64,000 nt of DNA, taken from Phyllobacterium calauticae (GTDB taxonomy: Bacteria > Pseudomonadota > Alphaproteobacteria > Rhizobiales > Rhizobiaceae). The notes below the pieces were generated by a model that worked only from the letters and a program-made list of their open reading frames with translations, did no database searches and was not told the origin of the DNA. Position numbers and translations under genes: made by a program. Positions within the stretch are counted from its first letter, which is position 1; each line of letters begins with the position of its first letter. Shown in pieces: positions 16,661 through 25,070 of this stretch. The stretch covers positions 186,001-250,000 of the forward strand of contig NZ_JAGENB010000004.1 of assembly GCF_019991125.1 (NCBI RefSeq). The letters run 5' to 3'.

Positions 16661-18220
16661 CTACTTGGCAAAATGCGTCAACCAGTGACGAGGCTTGTTG
16701 TCGGGCAGTTGAACGATATGATCGATCTTGTCCGTCATCACCCAAGCCATGGGCTGCTGGTGCAAGGGAAGCATGATGATCTCATCCTTGACCATCTGCA
16801 GGGCCTTGGTCTGCAGCGCCAGCCGCTTGTTCCTGTCCATCTCCGTCGAGGCCTGTATGACCAGCTTGTCGATTTCGGGATAGCTCCAGCCGCCCCAATT
16901 GAAGACACCGGCATTGTCCGACTTCGTCTCAATCATCTGCAACAGAATGGAGTAGCTGTCGAGCATCGGCTCGTTCGCCCAACCGATCAGATAGACATCA
17001 GCCTTGCCGTTGGTCCGTTTGGGCGTTTGTGCCGCCACCGGTGCAATGTCAAGCTGCGGCTTGAAGCCTGCACGGCTCAGCATGTTGACCATGCCCTGGC
17101 AGAGCTCTTCCTCGTTGACATAGGCGTCTGTCGTGCACACGAGCGTGAAAGCGAAATCCTTTGCCCCAGCCTCTGCCAACAGCTTCTTGGACAGTTCCGG
17201 ATCATAGGAAACCGGCTTGTCGAGCGCCTCGGTATAGCCCGGAATTTCCGGTGCAATAATCGCACCCGCCGTACGTGATTTACCGCGCATGATCCGCTTC
17301 TGGATCAGTTGCGGGTCCAGTGCATGGGCGAATGCCTGCCGGACACGCAGATCATTGAACTTATTGTCATCGCCGTTGGTGAGCTTCGGCTTGCGATTGA
17401 ACCCCATCATGACCGTCCGCAGATCGGTCCGTTCCATGACCTTGAGTTCGGGTTGGGCCGAGAGGCGGGGCAGGTCCTGGGAGGGCGCGTTATCGGTAAA
17501 ATTGATCTCCCCCGACAGGAGAGCCGCAACGCGGGTGGCTGCCGATGTTATCGGGGTGAACTCGATACGGTCTATATTGGTTTCGGACTTGTCCCACCAA
17601 TTCGGATTCTTGACGAGAACCGTCTTGCTGTCCGGCACCCGGCTTTCAATGGTGAAGGGGCCGGTTCCATTGGCATGATAGGTCGCATAGCCCTCGAGCT
17701 TTGCGCCGACGTCGGTCGGCTTCAACGAATTGTTCTCCGCAAGCCAAGCGGCGTTGAAGATGTGAATGTTGGTCAGATCGTTGAGCAGAAGCGGGTACGG
17801 ACCCGTCAGCTCGATGTCGATCGTATAGTCATCGACCTTTTTTGCAGATTTGTAGGCGGGCAGATTTCCACGCAAGGGCGAGGTCTTGTCACTCACGCGT
17901 GTGAGCGACGCCAAGACGTCATCGGCAGTAAAACCCGCGCCGTTGTGGAATTTCACACCCTTGCGCAGATGAAACCGCCAGACCGTGTCCGACACTGTCT
18001 CCCACGATGTGGCAAGGGCTGGCTCAATCTTCAGCTTGGCGTCGTACCGGACCAGGCCTTCATAGACGTGGTTCAGGAAAGCAAGCGTATAGCTGTCACC
18101 GTAGGAATAGGGATCGAGTGAGTATATATCATGGGGCGCGCCCCATTTGAGTGTTGCGGCTTGGCCTGGAAAAATCAGGCTCATTGCCACCGTGGCCGCG
18201 AGGCCTAGTTGCTTCAACAT
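16661..18220 (-). CDS. Peptide-type ABC transporter binding protein (SBP family 5), copy 1
   Basis: Periplasmic receptor of 519 residues, with a signal peptide ending around GQAATLKW and a family 5 domain (HDIYSLDPYSYGD, FHNGAGFTADDVLASLTR). It is closely similar along its whole length to the protein encoded just upstream (copy 2 at 18308), sharing blocks such as FTPITSAATRVAALLSGE. Two receptors feeding one OppBCDF set may broaden substrate range. It starts at ATG 18220 with GGAG about 9 bases upstream; an 87-base gap with hairpins separates it from copy 2. Confidence 0.93.
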   Translation of the reverse strand: MLKQLGLAATVAMSLIFPGQAATLKWGAPHDIYSLDPYSYGDSYTLAFLNHVYEGLVRYDAKLKIEPALATSWETVSDTVWRFHLRKGVKFHNGAGFTADDVLASLTRVSDKTSPLRGNLPAYKSAKKVDDYTIDIELTGPYPLLLNDLTNIHIFNAAWLAENNSLKPTDVGAKLEGYATYHANGTGPFTIESRVPDSKTVLVKNPNWWDKSETNIDRIEFTPITSAATRVAALLSGEINFTDNAPSQDLPRLSAQPELKVMERTDLRTVMMGFNRKPKLTNGDDNKFNDLRVRQAFAHALDPQLIQKRIMRGKSRTAGAIIAPEIPGYTEALDKPVSYDPELSKKLLAEAGAKDFAFTLVCTTDAYVNEEELCQGMVNMLSRAGFKPQLDIAPVAAQTPKRTNGKADVYLIGWANEPMLDSYSILLQMIETKSDNAGVFNWGGWSYPEIDKLVIQASTEMDRNKRLALQTKALQMVKDEIIMLPLHQQPMAWVMTDKIDHIVQLPDNKPRHWLTHFAK

Positions 18221-18287
18221 TGTGGTTTGCTCCGCTTCTGGACGTTTGCCGCCTCCTTAAACGGAGGTCTTGCCTTGGTTATCAGAC

Positions 18288-18302
18288 AGCGCCAAAGGCG
18301 CT
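18288..18302. terminator. Hairpin between the two paralogous binding-protein genes
   Basis: AGCGCC-AAA-GGCGCT is a perfect 6-base stem with a 3-base loop, starting 6 bases after the copy 2 stop codon on the minus-strand transcript. Partial pairing extends it outward (CAGAC with GTCTG). No T-run follows, so it is more likely an attenuator or an mRNA-stabilising 3' hairpin that sets the ratio of binding protein to downstream genes. A second small hairpin, CCTCC/GGAGG, lies at 18252-18267. Confidence 0.45.
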
Positions 18303-18307
18303 GCAGA

Positions 18308-19882
18308 TCAGTCTGTCATGCGTGTCAGCCAATGCCGCGGCTTGTTGTCGGCTCGGATCACGACATTCTCGATTTTACTGGTCATGGCCCATGCCATCGG
18401 CTGCTGGTGCAGCGGGATCATGATTGCCTGATCCTTCGCAAATTTCAGCGCGGCGGTTTCAATCGCCAGACGCTTGTCGCGATCCTGCTCCGTGGCGGCC
18501 TCTTTGACCATCTTGTCGAGTTCGGGATACGACCAGCCGCCATAGTTTGCGACACCATCGGCACCGTGACGGGTGGAAAGCACCTGAACCAGAATCGAAT
18601 AGGCATCGAGCGTGGGCTCGTTGGCCCAGCCCACCATGTACACGTCGGATTTACCGCTCGAGCGTTTTGGTGTCTGCACGGCACGCGGGCCGATATCGAG
18701 CGTCGGCTTGAAGCCGGCGCGCGTCAGCATGTTGACGACACCAGAGCAAACGTCCTCCTCGTTCACACTTTCATCGTTCATGCAAAGATAGGTAAAGGCA
18801 AGATCGCTCTTCCCAGCCTCGGCCAGAAGCTTGCGCGACAATTGCGGATCATAGGTTGCAGGCTTGTCCAGCTCTGCGCTGTAGCCCGGTATCTCCGGCG
18901 CAACCAGAGCACCGGCGGGATGCGCCAGTCCGCGCATCACCTTCTTGTTGATCAGGTCCCGGTCAATCGCATGATCGAACGCCTGCCGCACCCGTAGATC
19001 GTTGAAAGGATTGTCACGCCCGTCCGTCAGTTTTTCCCGGCGATTGAATGCGATGGAAATGGTTCGCAGATCCGAGCGCTTATCGACCTTGATGCCCGGC
19101 GTTGATTCAAGCCGGCCGATATCCTGGATAGGCGCCGCATCAACCAGATCGACTTCCCCGGACAACAGAGCGGCGACCCGCGTTGCCGCAGATGTAATCG
19201 GTGTAAACTCGATGCGATCGATATTGTGCTTCTTCTCGTCCCACCAGCCGTCGTTCACGACAAGGATTGTCTTGCTGTCTGGAACGCGGCTTTCAAGCTT
19301 GAAAGGCCCGGTCCCGTTGGTGTGGTAGGTTGTGTAGCCCTCGACTTGCGCGCCCACGTCGGTGGGCTTTTCGCTCTTGTTGTCGATCAGCCATTGCGCA
19401 TTGAACATGAAGATGTTCGTCAGATCGTTGAGAAAGAGCGGCGACGGTGCCGAGACTTCAATATCGACCGTATAATTGTCGACCTTTTTCGACCCGACGT
19501 AGAGAGGAATGTTGCCCCTAAGCGGTGAGCTCGGATCACTCACACGCTTGAGCGATGCAATGACATCATCGGCATTGAAATCCGCGCCATTATGGAACTT
19601 CACGCCCTGGCGGAGTTTGAAACGCCAGTATTTGTTGTCGATCAGCTGCCATTCCGTGGCTAGCGCCGGAACAACCTTGAATTCAGGCGTGTAACGGACC
19701 AGGCCTTCATAGATATGATTGAGAAATGCCAGGTTGGATGTCGAACCGTAGGAATAGGGATCGAGGGAGAATATGTCCCGTTGCCCGGCCCACCGCAGTG
19801 TCGCAGCCTCTGCCGCTGTTCCAAACAATAGCAACGATGTCATTGCCACCAAGACGGATTTTCGCAGTCGCGTCATCGGCAT
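18308..19882 (-). CDS. Peptide-type ABC transporter binding protein (SBP family 5), copy 2
   Basis: Periplasmic receptor of 524 residues and first gene of the eight-gene importer/amidohydrolase operon. The signal peptide runs to about AEAATLRW; the family 5 domain follows (RDIFSLDPYSYGS, FHNGADFNADDVIASLKR, RVRQAFDHAIDRDLINKK). It is a tandem duplicate of the gene at 16661. The operator-like palindrome at 19970-19981 is 88 bases upstream of its ATG. GAGGAAATGCC just upstream provides the ribosome site. Confidence 0.93.
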   Translation of the reverse strand: MPMTRLRKSVLVAMTSLLLFGTAAEAATLRWAGQRDIFSLDPYSYGSTSNLAFLNHIYEGLVRYTPEFKVVPALATEWQLIDNKYWRFKLRQGVKFHNGADFNADDVIASLKRVSDPSSPLRGNIPLYVGSKKVDNYTVDIEVSAPSPLFLNDLTNIFMFNAQWLIDNKSEKPTDVGAQVEGYTTYHTNGTGPFKLESRVPDSKTILVVNDGWWDEKKHNIDRIEFTPITSAATRVAALLSGEVDLVDAAPIQDIGRLESTPGIKVDKRSDLRTISIAFNRREKLTDGRDNPFNDLRVRQAFDHAIDRDLINKKVMRGLAHPAGALVAPEIPGYSAELDKPATYDPQLSRKLLAEAGKSDLAFTYLCMNDESVNEEDVCSGVVNMLTRAGFKPTLDIGPRAVQTPKRSSGKSDVYMVGWANEPTLDAYSILVQVLSTRHGADGVANYGGWSYPELDKMVKEAATEQDRDKRLAIETAALKFAKDQAIMIPLHQQPMAWAMTSKIENVVIRADNKPRHWLTRMTD

Positions 19883-19969
19883 TTCCTCCTCGTGTGTGCC
19901 CCGTCGCTAGGCTTGCCCGCGACTTTTATTTCCCTCCATAGGCCACAAGGATTTGGCTTTGTCAACGAT

Positions 19970-19981
19970 ATTGTCGACAAT
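19970..19981. promoter_or_regulatory. Candidate GntR operator before the ABC/amidohydrolase operon
   Basis: ATTGTCGACAAT is a perfect 12-base palindrome. Its arms equal those of the site at 9219-9230 (ATTGT-CT-ACAAT). Its place 88 bases upstream of the first gene of the importer operon suggests the GntR protein at 9300 controls that operon. The link is inference from motif identity. Confidence 0.55.
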
Positions 19982-20050
19982 TTTCTCTGTTATTGGCACC
20001 AATAAAGTATACAGTTCATGCGCAGCCATCGCTGAATTCGGCTCAGGCCT

Positions 20051-20869
20051 TCAACGATGCTGTTGTCGAAATAGCACTTCCCCTTTACCAGACACCGCAG
20101 TATCGCCACCATATCTTCCCGGTTTTGGACCGAGAAGCGGCTTGTCCATGATTTTCTCATCCATCAGAAAGCGATCGAACAGCCGGGAAAAAGCAATATC
20201 AGGCTCGCCGCACGGCATGAAAGTTGGCGACAAATTCTCCGGCGGGCGATCAAGCAGCAATGAACCGCGCTTCATGAGATAGCCAGCCATGGCGCCGGTA
20301 CGGCCGGTAATGACAATTGTTCCGGCGATCATGCGATAGCCGGCATAATCGCCACAACCTTTGAATATCGCGATTGTTCCGCGGCGAAGGCGGTCCCCCG
20401 CATAATCTGCGGCCTTCCCGCGGACGATCAACAGGCCGCCCTCCATGCCGGTGATTTCACCGGCAAGCGGCCCACCGAGATAGTCTCCGGCATTGCCTTT
20501 GATCTCAAGCCGTCCATTGATCATGCCCGAACCGGCATGGGTTCCGGCACTCCCGTCCACATACAGCGTGCCGCCGGACAGCCTTCTGCCCGCCTGGTTG
20601 CCGACATCGCCCATCACTCGGACTGATCCGGCACTCAACCCTGCCCCCACCTTGTCAAACCGCGAACTGCCGCCCTCGAACACGATATTATTCACGTCTT
20701 TGCCGGTGATCCTGAACACATCGCCGACCAGAGCCGGATTGCGACTCGTCCCGATGCGCAATTTGGCAATCTGGACATCCGTCAGTCCGGCCAAAGCAGC
20801 AGGCGTGAGGCATGATAGATCCAGACGTTCGTCCGGTAGGGCCAACAGCGAGAAGGTCAACGCTTTCAT
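20051..20869 (-). CDS. fhcC: Formyltransferase/hydrolase complex subunit FhcC
   Basis: FhcC is the C subunit of the bacterial formyltransferase/hydrolase complex, which with FhcA, B and D converts formyl-H4MPT to formate and free H4MPT. The 272-residue protein has the glycine-rich right-handed beta-helix of the GXGXG (glutamate synthase alpha C-terminal) type, seen as repeats such as GDVGNQAGRRLSGGTLYVDG and GSAGTHAGSGMINGRLEIKG. It is homologous to archaeal FwdC/FmdC. Its ATG overlaps the stop of fhcD by 4 bases. It is the last gene of the minus-strand unit fhcB-fhcA-fhcD-fhcC. Confidence 0.93.
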   Translation of the reverse strand: MKALTFSLLALPDERLDLSCLTPAALAGLTDVQIAKLRIGTSRNPALVGDVFRITGKDVNNIVFEGGSSRFDKVGAGLSAGSVRVMGDVGNQAGRRLSGGTLYVDGSAGTHAGSGMINGRLEIKGNAGDYLGGPLAGEITGMEGGLLIVRGKAADYAGDRLRRGTIAIFKGCGDYAGYRMIAGTIVITGRTGAMAGYLMKRGSLLLDRPPENLSPTFMPCGEPDIAFSRLFDRFLMDEKIMDKPLLGPKPGRYGGDTAVSGKGEVLFRQQHR

Positions 20870-21774
20870 GGCAGCAAATCCTTCAGATGATAATGGAATT
20901 TGCCAAGCTTGCCGCCGTAGTTGCCAGCGCTTATCCGCAACGCGCCCTTCTCCGAGCCAAGATCAATGACCGCCTTCAACCCCGCGCGCATGGCAGCCGC
21001 AACAGCATCACTGGTTTCTCCATCAATGACGATTTCAAGCACCGCGTTGACCCCGGGCGTCAAAGCACTGTCAACAACGCCGCGCAATGTCGGTGCAAAG
21101 GCGTCATTGGTAGAAGCCATCATCCCCTTGTATTTTCCGCCCACTTTCGAACCGGAACGGACGATACCGCCGGGAAATGGCATGATCGCTCCCGCTACTT
21201 TCTCGATGGCGGCAACCGCGTATTCCGCTGCATTCAAGGCTTTGGCGTTATCGGCCGCGAGAAACAGCAGATTGCCACCGCCAACCGCAAGCTTGGTCAG
21301 CCCCGTTGTTGCTTCACACAGGAACTCGCCATCCATGACGGGAACGCGCCAATAGTGCTTTCCGCCAAATTTCTTCGATATCTGCCAGCCGTCGCCGAAG
21401 TAGCGCAGCGAATTGCCGAGGTCGAGCGGGGCCGTACCTTCGAGACCGGCAAAGCAGGCACTTCCCGGCGAAGTCAGCACACATTGGCCAAGCCTGCTTT
21501 TCAATTGCTTCTGCAGATCGTCGGTTCCCATGGCAAAAATCATCACGCGGCATCCCGGCCGCCTGTCCGGCGTCTTGGATGCGGGCAAATCGACATCAAT
21601 CGCGGCCTCGCAACCGCAGCCAATAACCGAGGTCGCATAGCCTGTCATGGTGATGGCGGCCTGCCGCGCCCATTTCAGGGTCGGCGCGGTGATGATGATC
21701 GCCGTCGCACGCATGCCGAAAGCTTCGGCGAAGGTATCGTCAATAAGAACGCCATTGCGGCTCAGCTGTTGCAT
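20866..21774 (-). CDS. fhcD: Formylmethanofuran:tetrahydromethanopterin formyltransferase FhcD
   Basis: FhcD (Ftr) moves the formyl group from formyl-H4MPT to a methanofuran-type carrier, feeding hydrolysis to formate by FhcA. The 302-residue protein begins at ATG 21774 (MQQLSRNGVLIDDTFAEAF), the conserved start of the family; a longer reading inside fhcA is not Ftr-like. Motifs include GCGCEAAID, PSG-like GGIVRSGSKVGGKYKGM and TPGVNAVLEIVIDG. The start lies 13 bases inside the end of fhcA and its stop overlaps fhcC by 4, typical of a coupled complex operon. Confidence 0.94.
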   Translation of the reverse strand: MQQLSRNGVLIDDTFAEAFGMRATAIIITAPTLKWARQAAITMTGYATSVIGCGCEAAIDVDLPASKTPDRRPGCRVMIFAMGTDDLQKQLKSRLGQCVLTSPGSACFAGLEGTAPLDLGNSLRYFGDGWQISKKFGGKHYWRVPVMDGEFLCEATTGLTKLAVGGGNLLFLAADNAKALNAAEYAVAAIEKVAGAIMPFPGGIVRSGSKVGGKYKGMMASTNDAFAPTLRGVVDSALTPGVNAVLEIVIDGETSDAVAAAMRAGLKAVIDLGSEKGALRISAGNYGGKLGKFHYHLKDLLP

Positions 21775-23396
21775 GGCACCTCGGCAAACGGTTCGTCGCG
21801 CTGGATGGCAGAATCCGGAAATGTGAACCAGTCCAGTGACAGTCCATAACGCTCTTCGTGATAGGTCTTCATGCGCTTGATTATCGCCTTGTCGGGCGGC
21901 GGATTGAGCCGAAGCGTTTTGCCCCAACGATATCGACTGACCTTGCCATTTTTAACGACCAGATCGCCATTCTTGAAAACCAATGCGGCCTCGCGGAACA
22001 TTTTGGCGATATCCCTGCCCTTCCGGTATATGGCGATATCGGCAATCGCCCCTGCTCCCAGATGACCGCGATCCTTGAGGCCAAGCAATTTGGCGGGCGC
22101 CGCCCGGGTCATGATCGCGATCTCTTCCAGGGTATATTCGCGACGAACCGACGCGAGCGTCGTCAGTTCAAGCGCGGCAGCATTGAGTTCCGCCGATTTC
22201 GTGTCGCGGGACGCACTGCTCATCAGCAGCTCGAACAATTCCGGATAGGCCGTGAATGGTGCGCCATTGGGATGATCGGTCGTGAAGAACACCCGCCATG
22301 GATCGGTGATCAGCAGGAAGAGCTCAAGCCCGATAGCCCATTGCAGCGAACCGTAATAATCCTGTTTGTAGCGGTAGGGCACGATTCCGCCACCGCCATT
22401 GCCGTCGCCATCAAAGATGACGGTCTTTTTCGGACTGGCGTTGCCGATGGCGGAAAACTGCCGCATCACGTCTGAGGAAATTGTCACGGTCTGGCCGAAC
22501 ATGACCTGACCGACATCGATTGTGACATCGGGATTGGCATTGACGGCTTCCGCCAGCCGCGCTGCCTCCGACGAGAACTTCCGCTTGCCTCCGGTGCCAT
22601 AGCCATAGAATTGCAGATGGGCCAGATGCAGGGGCACGCCCTCCGTTGCCGCGATGGTTGCAGCCGCCGTATCGGCGCTGCCGGCAATGCCGAGATTGTT
22701 GGCGTGGACATGCAGCGGATGCGGGATGCCAAGCCGGGTCACCGAAGACTGGAGCGACTTGACGATTTTGCGTGAGCTGACACCATATTCCGGAACGACG
22801 TCATCCAGCGAGAAGGAGCGGACATTGTCCTTGAATGCCGCAGCTGCGCCGGCATTGATGACTTTGACACCAAGAGCGCGTGTTGAACCAACCACCCACG
22901 CCACATAATCGTCGATCATTGCCGACGATTTGCCGTCACGCAGCAAAGACAGGGTAAAATCGTCATTGCCGAGTATCGCCAATGTCGCCCTGTCGATAAT
23001 CGGAATATCGGCCAGCTCCAGATGCGTATGCAACGCGGTGTAGGGCGCCATGGCCGGCTCCACCACCGTCGTGAAACCCATTTGCGCATAGAGGCAGCCG
23101 GTCTGGAAAGTCGACCAGCCTGCATTCGACAGTGGCGTATTGGCAGGCCTTGGCATGTGTGCCGCGTGATGCTCCGGCAGGAGCAGGCGCGCGGTATTCA
23201 CATTGCCACCACCGATATGGGAATGAATATCGATAGCGCCAGCCATGACGATACAACCCGAAACATCATGGGTTTGATCTGCCGCTTCACCCTTTGGCGC
23301 ATCGATGAGCACCTCATCCCTGATCCAAACGTCACGCTGGCTGGTTTTGCCGTTGACTGGGTCGACGACGTCACCACCTGACAAGCGGATCAGCAT
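21762..23396 (-). CDS. fhcA: Formyltransferase/hydrolase complex subunit FhcA
   Basis: FhcA is the amidohydrolase-fold subunit that hydrolyses formylmethanofuran to formate; it is related to archaeal FwdA/FmdA. The 544 residues include the first metal motif IDIHSHIGGGNVN, HLAHLQFYGYGTGG, TIDVGQVMFGQT and FFTTDHPNGAPFTAYP with the catalytic aspartate. The length equals the Methylobacterium protein as far as I recall it. Its ATG (23396) overlaps the end of fhcB by 7 bases. Confidence 0.94.
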   Translation of the reverse strand: MLIRLSGGDVVDPVNGKTSQRDVWIRDEVLIDAPKGEAADQTHDVSGCIVMAGAIDIHSHIGGGNVNTARLLLPEHHAAHMPRPANTPLSNAGWSTFQTGCLYAQMGFTTVVEPAMAPYTALHTHLELADIPIIDRATLAILGNDDFTLSLLRDGKSSAMIDDYVAWVVGSTRALGVKVINAGAAAAFKDNVRSFSLDDVVPEYGVSSRKIVKSLQSSVTRLGIPHPLHVHANNLGIAGSADTAAATIAATEGVPLHLAHLQFYGYGTGGKRKFSSEAARLAEAVNANPDVTIDVGQVMFGQTVTISSDVMRQFSAIGNASPKKTVIFDGDGNGGGGIVPYRYKQDYYGSLQWAIGLELFLLITDPWRVFFTTDHPNGAPFTAYPELFELLMSSASRDTKSAELNAAALELTTLASVRREYTLEEIAIMTRAAPAKLLGLKDRGHLGAGAIADIAIYRKGRDIAKMFREAALVFKNGDLVVKNGKVSRYRWGKTLRLNPPPDKAIIKRMKTYHEERYGLSLDWFTFPDSAIQRDEPFAEVPCNS

Positions 23397-24487
23397 GCGA
23401 ATTCCCTTCTTCCAGGCAATGCACCAGCCAATTGGCCTATGACCTTTGAAACACTGGGCAGATGCGACGGCGTGACGGCCTGTACCGCTCTGAACGTGCC
23501 GATCCGGCTCGAATAGGCAACACCATCATGATCGACCCCAGCCTGACCAACGGCAATCGTTACCGCCGCGCCAGCTGTTGGTACTTCGGTCCGGCTCAAC
23601 GAAATCAAGGCGATCTTTTCCCCCTTGGGGGGAATTTGACCGCTGCGACCCGACACCCAGACATGAAGATCCGCTTCCTTTGCATCAATCATGCGCTGGA
23701 CGTCCCATTGCACCGGGTCATAGCTTGGGAGGCTATTGATAAAACCTGTCCGGAGTGGAAATCCGGTCATCCACAGCGAGGCAAGAGCAGAACCCCATGC
23801 ATCGTCATCAGCCGGCAGGAATACACTGCTGGTACGCCCCTTTCTGTTCAGGTCGGCGATCAACCCCTGCAACATGACGAGACCCGCAGTTTCAACTGAA
23901 CTGCCGGAAAACACGAAAACCGGGAATTGCGCGGTCGCCAGGGCCTTTTCAAAAGAATCGATATTGCTCAGCGAGGACAATGCAGGACGGCCCTGCAATC
24001 GAGCCCGCAGAAGCGCCAGCGTCGCTTCCAGCGAAAGGCCCTCTCCGCGCAGCGGTTTGGCCTTCAACTGCCGCAGAAGTTTGCCATGCGATGAACTTGT
24101 TTCATCGCTCGCGATGTGAAACCAGCGACGGCTGTGTTTGTCACCAAGATCGGGTTGCGAGGCCGCCCAGGCCTGCAAAAGGTCGTGGTGCAGGGGCGGG
24201 ATTTCACCGACCAGAATGATCAGGCTGGAGCGACGGCGCGCTTCTCCCGGTGTCGTGAACATGCCGCCATGATTTGTGAACAATGCAACTTCATTTGCAA
24301 GCACCTGACCTTTGGCATGATCGCAAGCGCCGCCCAACATGGTCGCCAGCGCGATGGTGCTGCGCGTACCATGCACATCCGTATCGAGAGTGAAAACTGG
24401 GCAGCGGCATGATGCCAGAAGCTTCGCAGCATTCCGAATTGCATCCGTCAAAGGTACCGGCTGGCTGCCAATCCATGCAACCGACAT
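23390..24487 (-). CDS. fhcB: Formyltransferase/hydrolase complex subunit FhcB
   Basis: FhcB is the bacterial homologue of the molybdo/tungsto-formylmethanofuran dehydrogenase B subunit. In methylotrophs it is a structural part of Fhc and has lost the redox role. The 365-residue protein starts at ATG 24487 (MSVAWIGSQPV) and shows the fold remnants VFTLDTDVHGTRSTIALATMLGG, NHGGMFTTPGE and LIILVGEIPP. No CxxC iron-sulfur motif is seen, consistent with a non-redox role. First gene of the fhcBADC operon, 83 bases after the pterin dehydratase-like gene. Confidence 0.9.
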   Translation of the reverse strand: MSVAWIGSQPVPLTDAIRNAAKLLASCRCPVFTLDTDVHGTRSTIALATMLGGACDHAKGQVLANEVALFTNHGGMFTTPGEARRRSSLIILVGEIPPLHHDLLQAWAASQPDLGDKHSRRWFHIASDETSSSHGKLLRQLKAKPLRGEGLSLEATLALLRARLQGRPALSSLSNIDSFEKALATAQFPVFVFSGSSVETAGLVMLQGLIADLNRKGRTSSVFLPADDDAWGSALASLWMTGFPLRTGFINSLPSYDPVQWDVQRMIDAKEADLHVWVSGRSGQIPPKGEKIALISLSRTEVPTAGAAVTIAVGQAGVDHDGVAYSSRIGTFRAVQAVTPSHLPSVSKVIGQLAGALPGRREFAC

Positions 24488-24570
24488 ATTCCGCAACTTT
24501 CTGGTGCCAACCTGAGCTTAGCTATTTTTTCTCGAATGTGAACCCTGTGAAGACGCAAAAGTTTACGGGA

Positions 24571-24969
24571 TCAATTGTCGTACTTGATATAGGCAAAGCG
24601 CTGGTCAGTTTGCGGCGTCCCTTCAAGCGATCCCGCCCCCTGGCCCGGCTGCCATTGGACAACGCTTTCAATCTTCGCTGCAAGATCGAAGTCCTTGTCT
24701 GTAACGCCTTTGGCAGCATGATTCATCAACAGTACCTCCACCCAGGCATACGATGCCTTAAGATCCGGATGATGCCAGGCCGCCTCCGCCAGATGACCGA
24801 TGGTATTGATGACCATCAGGGTCGATTTCCAGCCATGCGTCTTGTATTTCCGGCGAATCCAGCCGTTCTCATAGCGCCAGTGCGGCAGATCTTTCTCGAG
24901 TCTCGCAATAATTTCAGGTTCTGAATACACCTTTTCAGCGGGCCTCGCCCCTTTCGCTTCTTCAACCAT
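24571..24969 (-). CDS. Pterin-4a-carbinolamine dehydratase-like protein
   Basis: The 132-residue protein has a PCD/DCoH domain (about residues 20-100; LPHWRYENGWIRRKYKTHGW, INTIGHLAEAAWHHPDLKASYAWVEVLL). The histidine pair in AAWHHPDL is the family's catalytic site. PCD enzymes dehydrate 4a-hydroxytetrahydropterins; homologues next to H4MPT genes in methylotrophs are thought to act on methanopterin-type pterins, but the reaction there is not settled. It precedes fhcB on the same strand and is divergent from mptG (101-base gap). Confidence 0.87.
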   Translation of the reverse strand: MVEEAKGARPAEKVYSEPEIIARLEKDLPHWRYENGWIRRKYKTHGWKSTLMVINTIGHLAEAAWHHPDLKASYAWVEVLLMNHAAKGVTDKDFDLAAKIESVVQWQPGQGAGSLEGTPQTDQRFAYIKYDN

Positions 24970-25070
24970 TTGACCAATCCTCCACTTCTTTGCTCATGGT
25001 GCTTGCGCCTCGCCCGAAAGACGATATCATACTGCAGGGCCCGATTTCTGAGATTGTGTAAATTAAGCAA

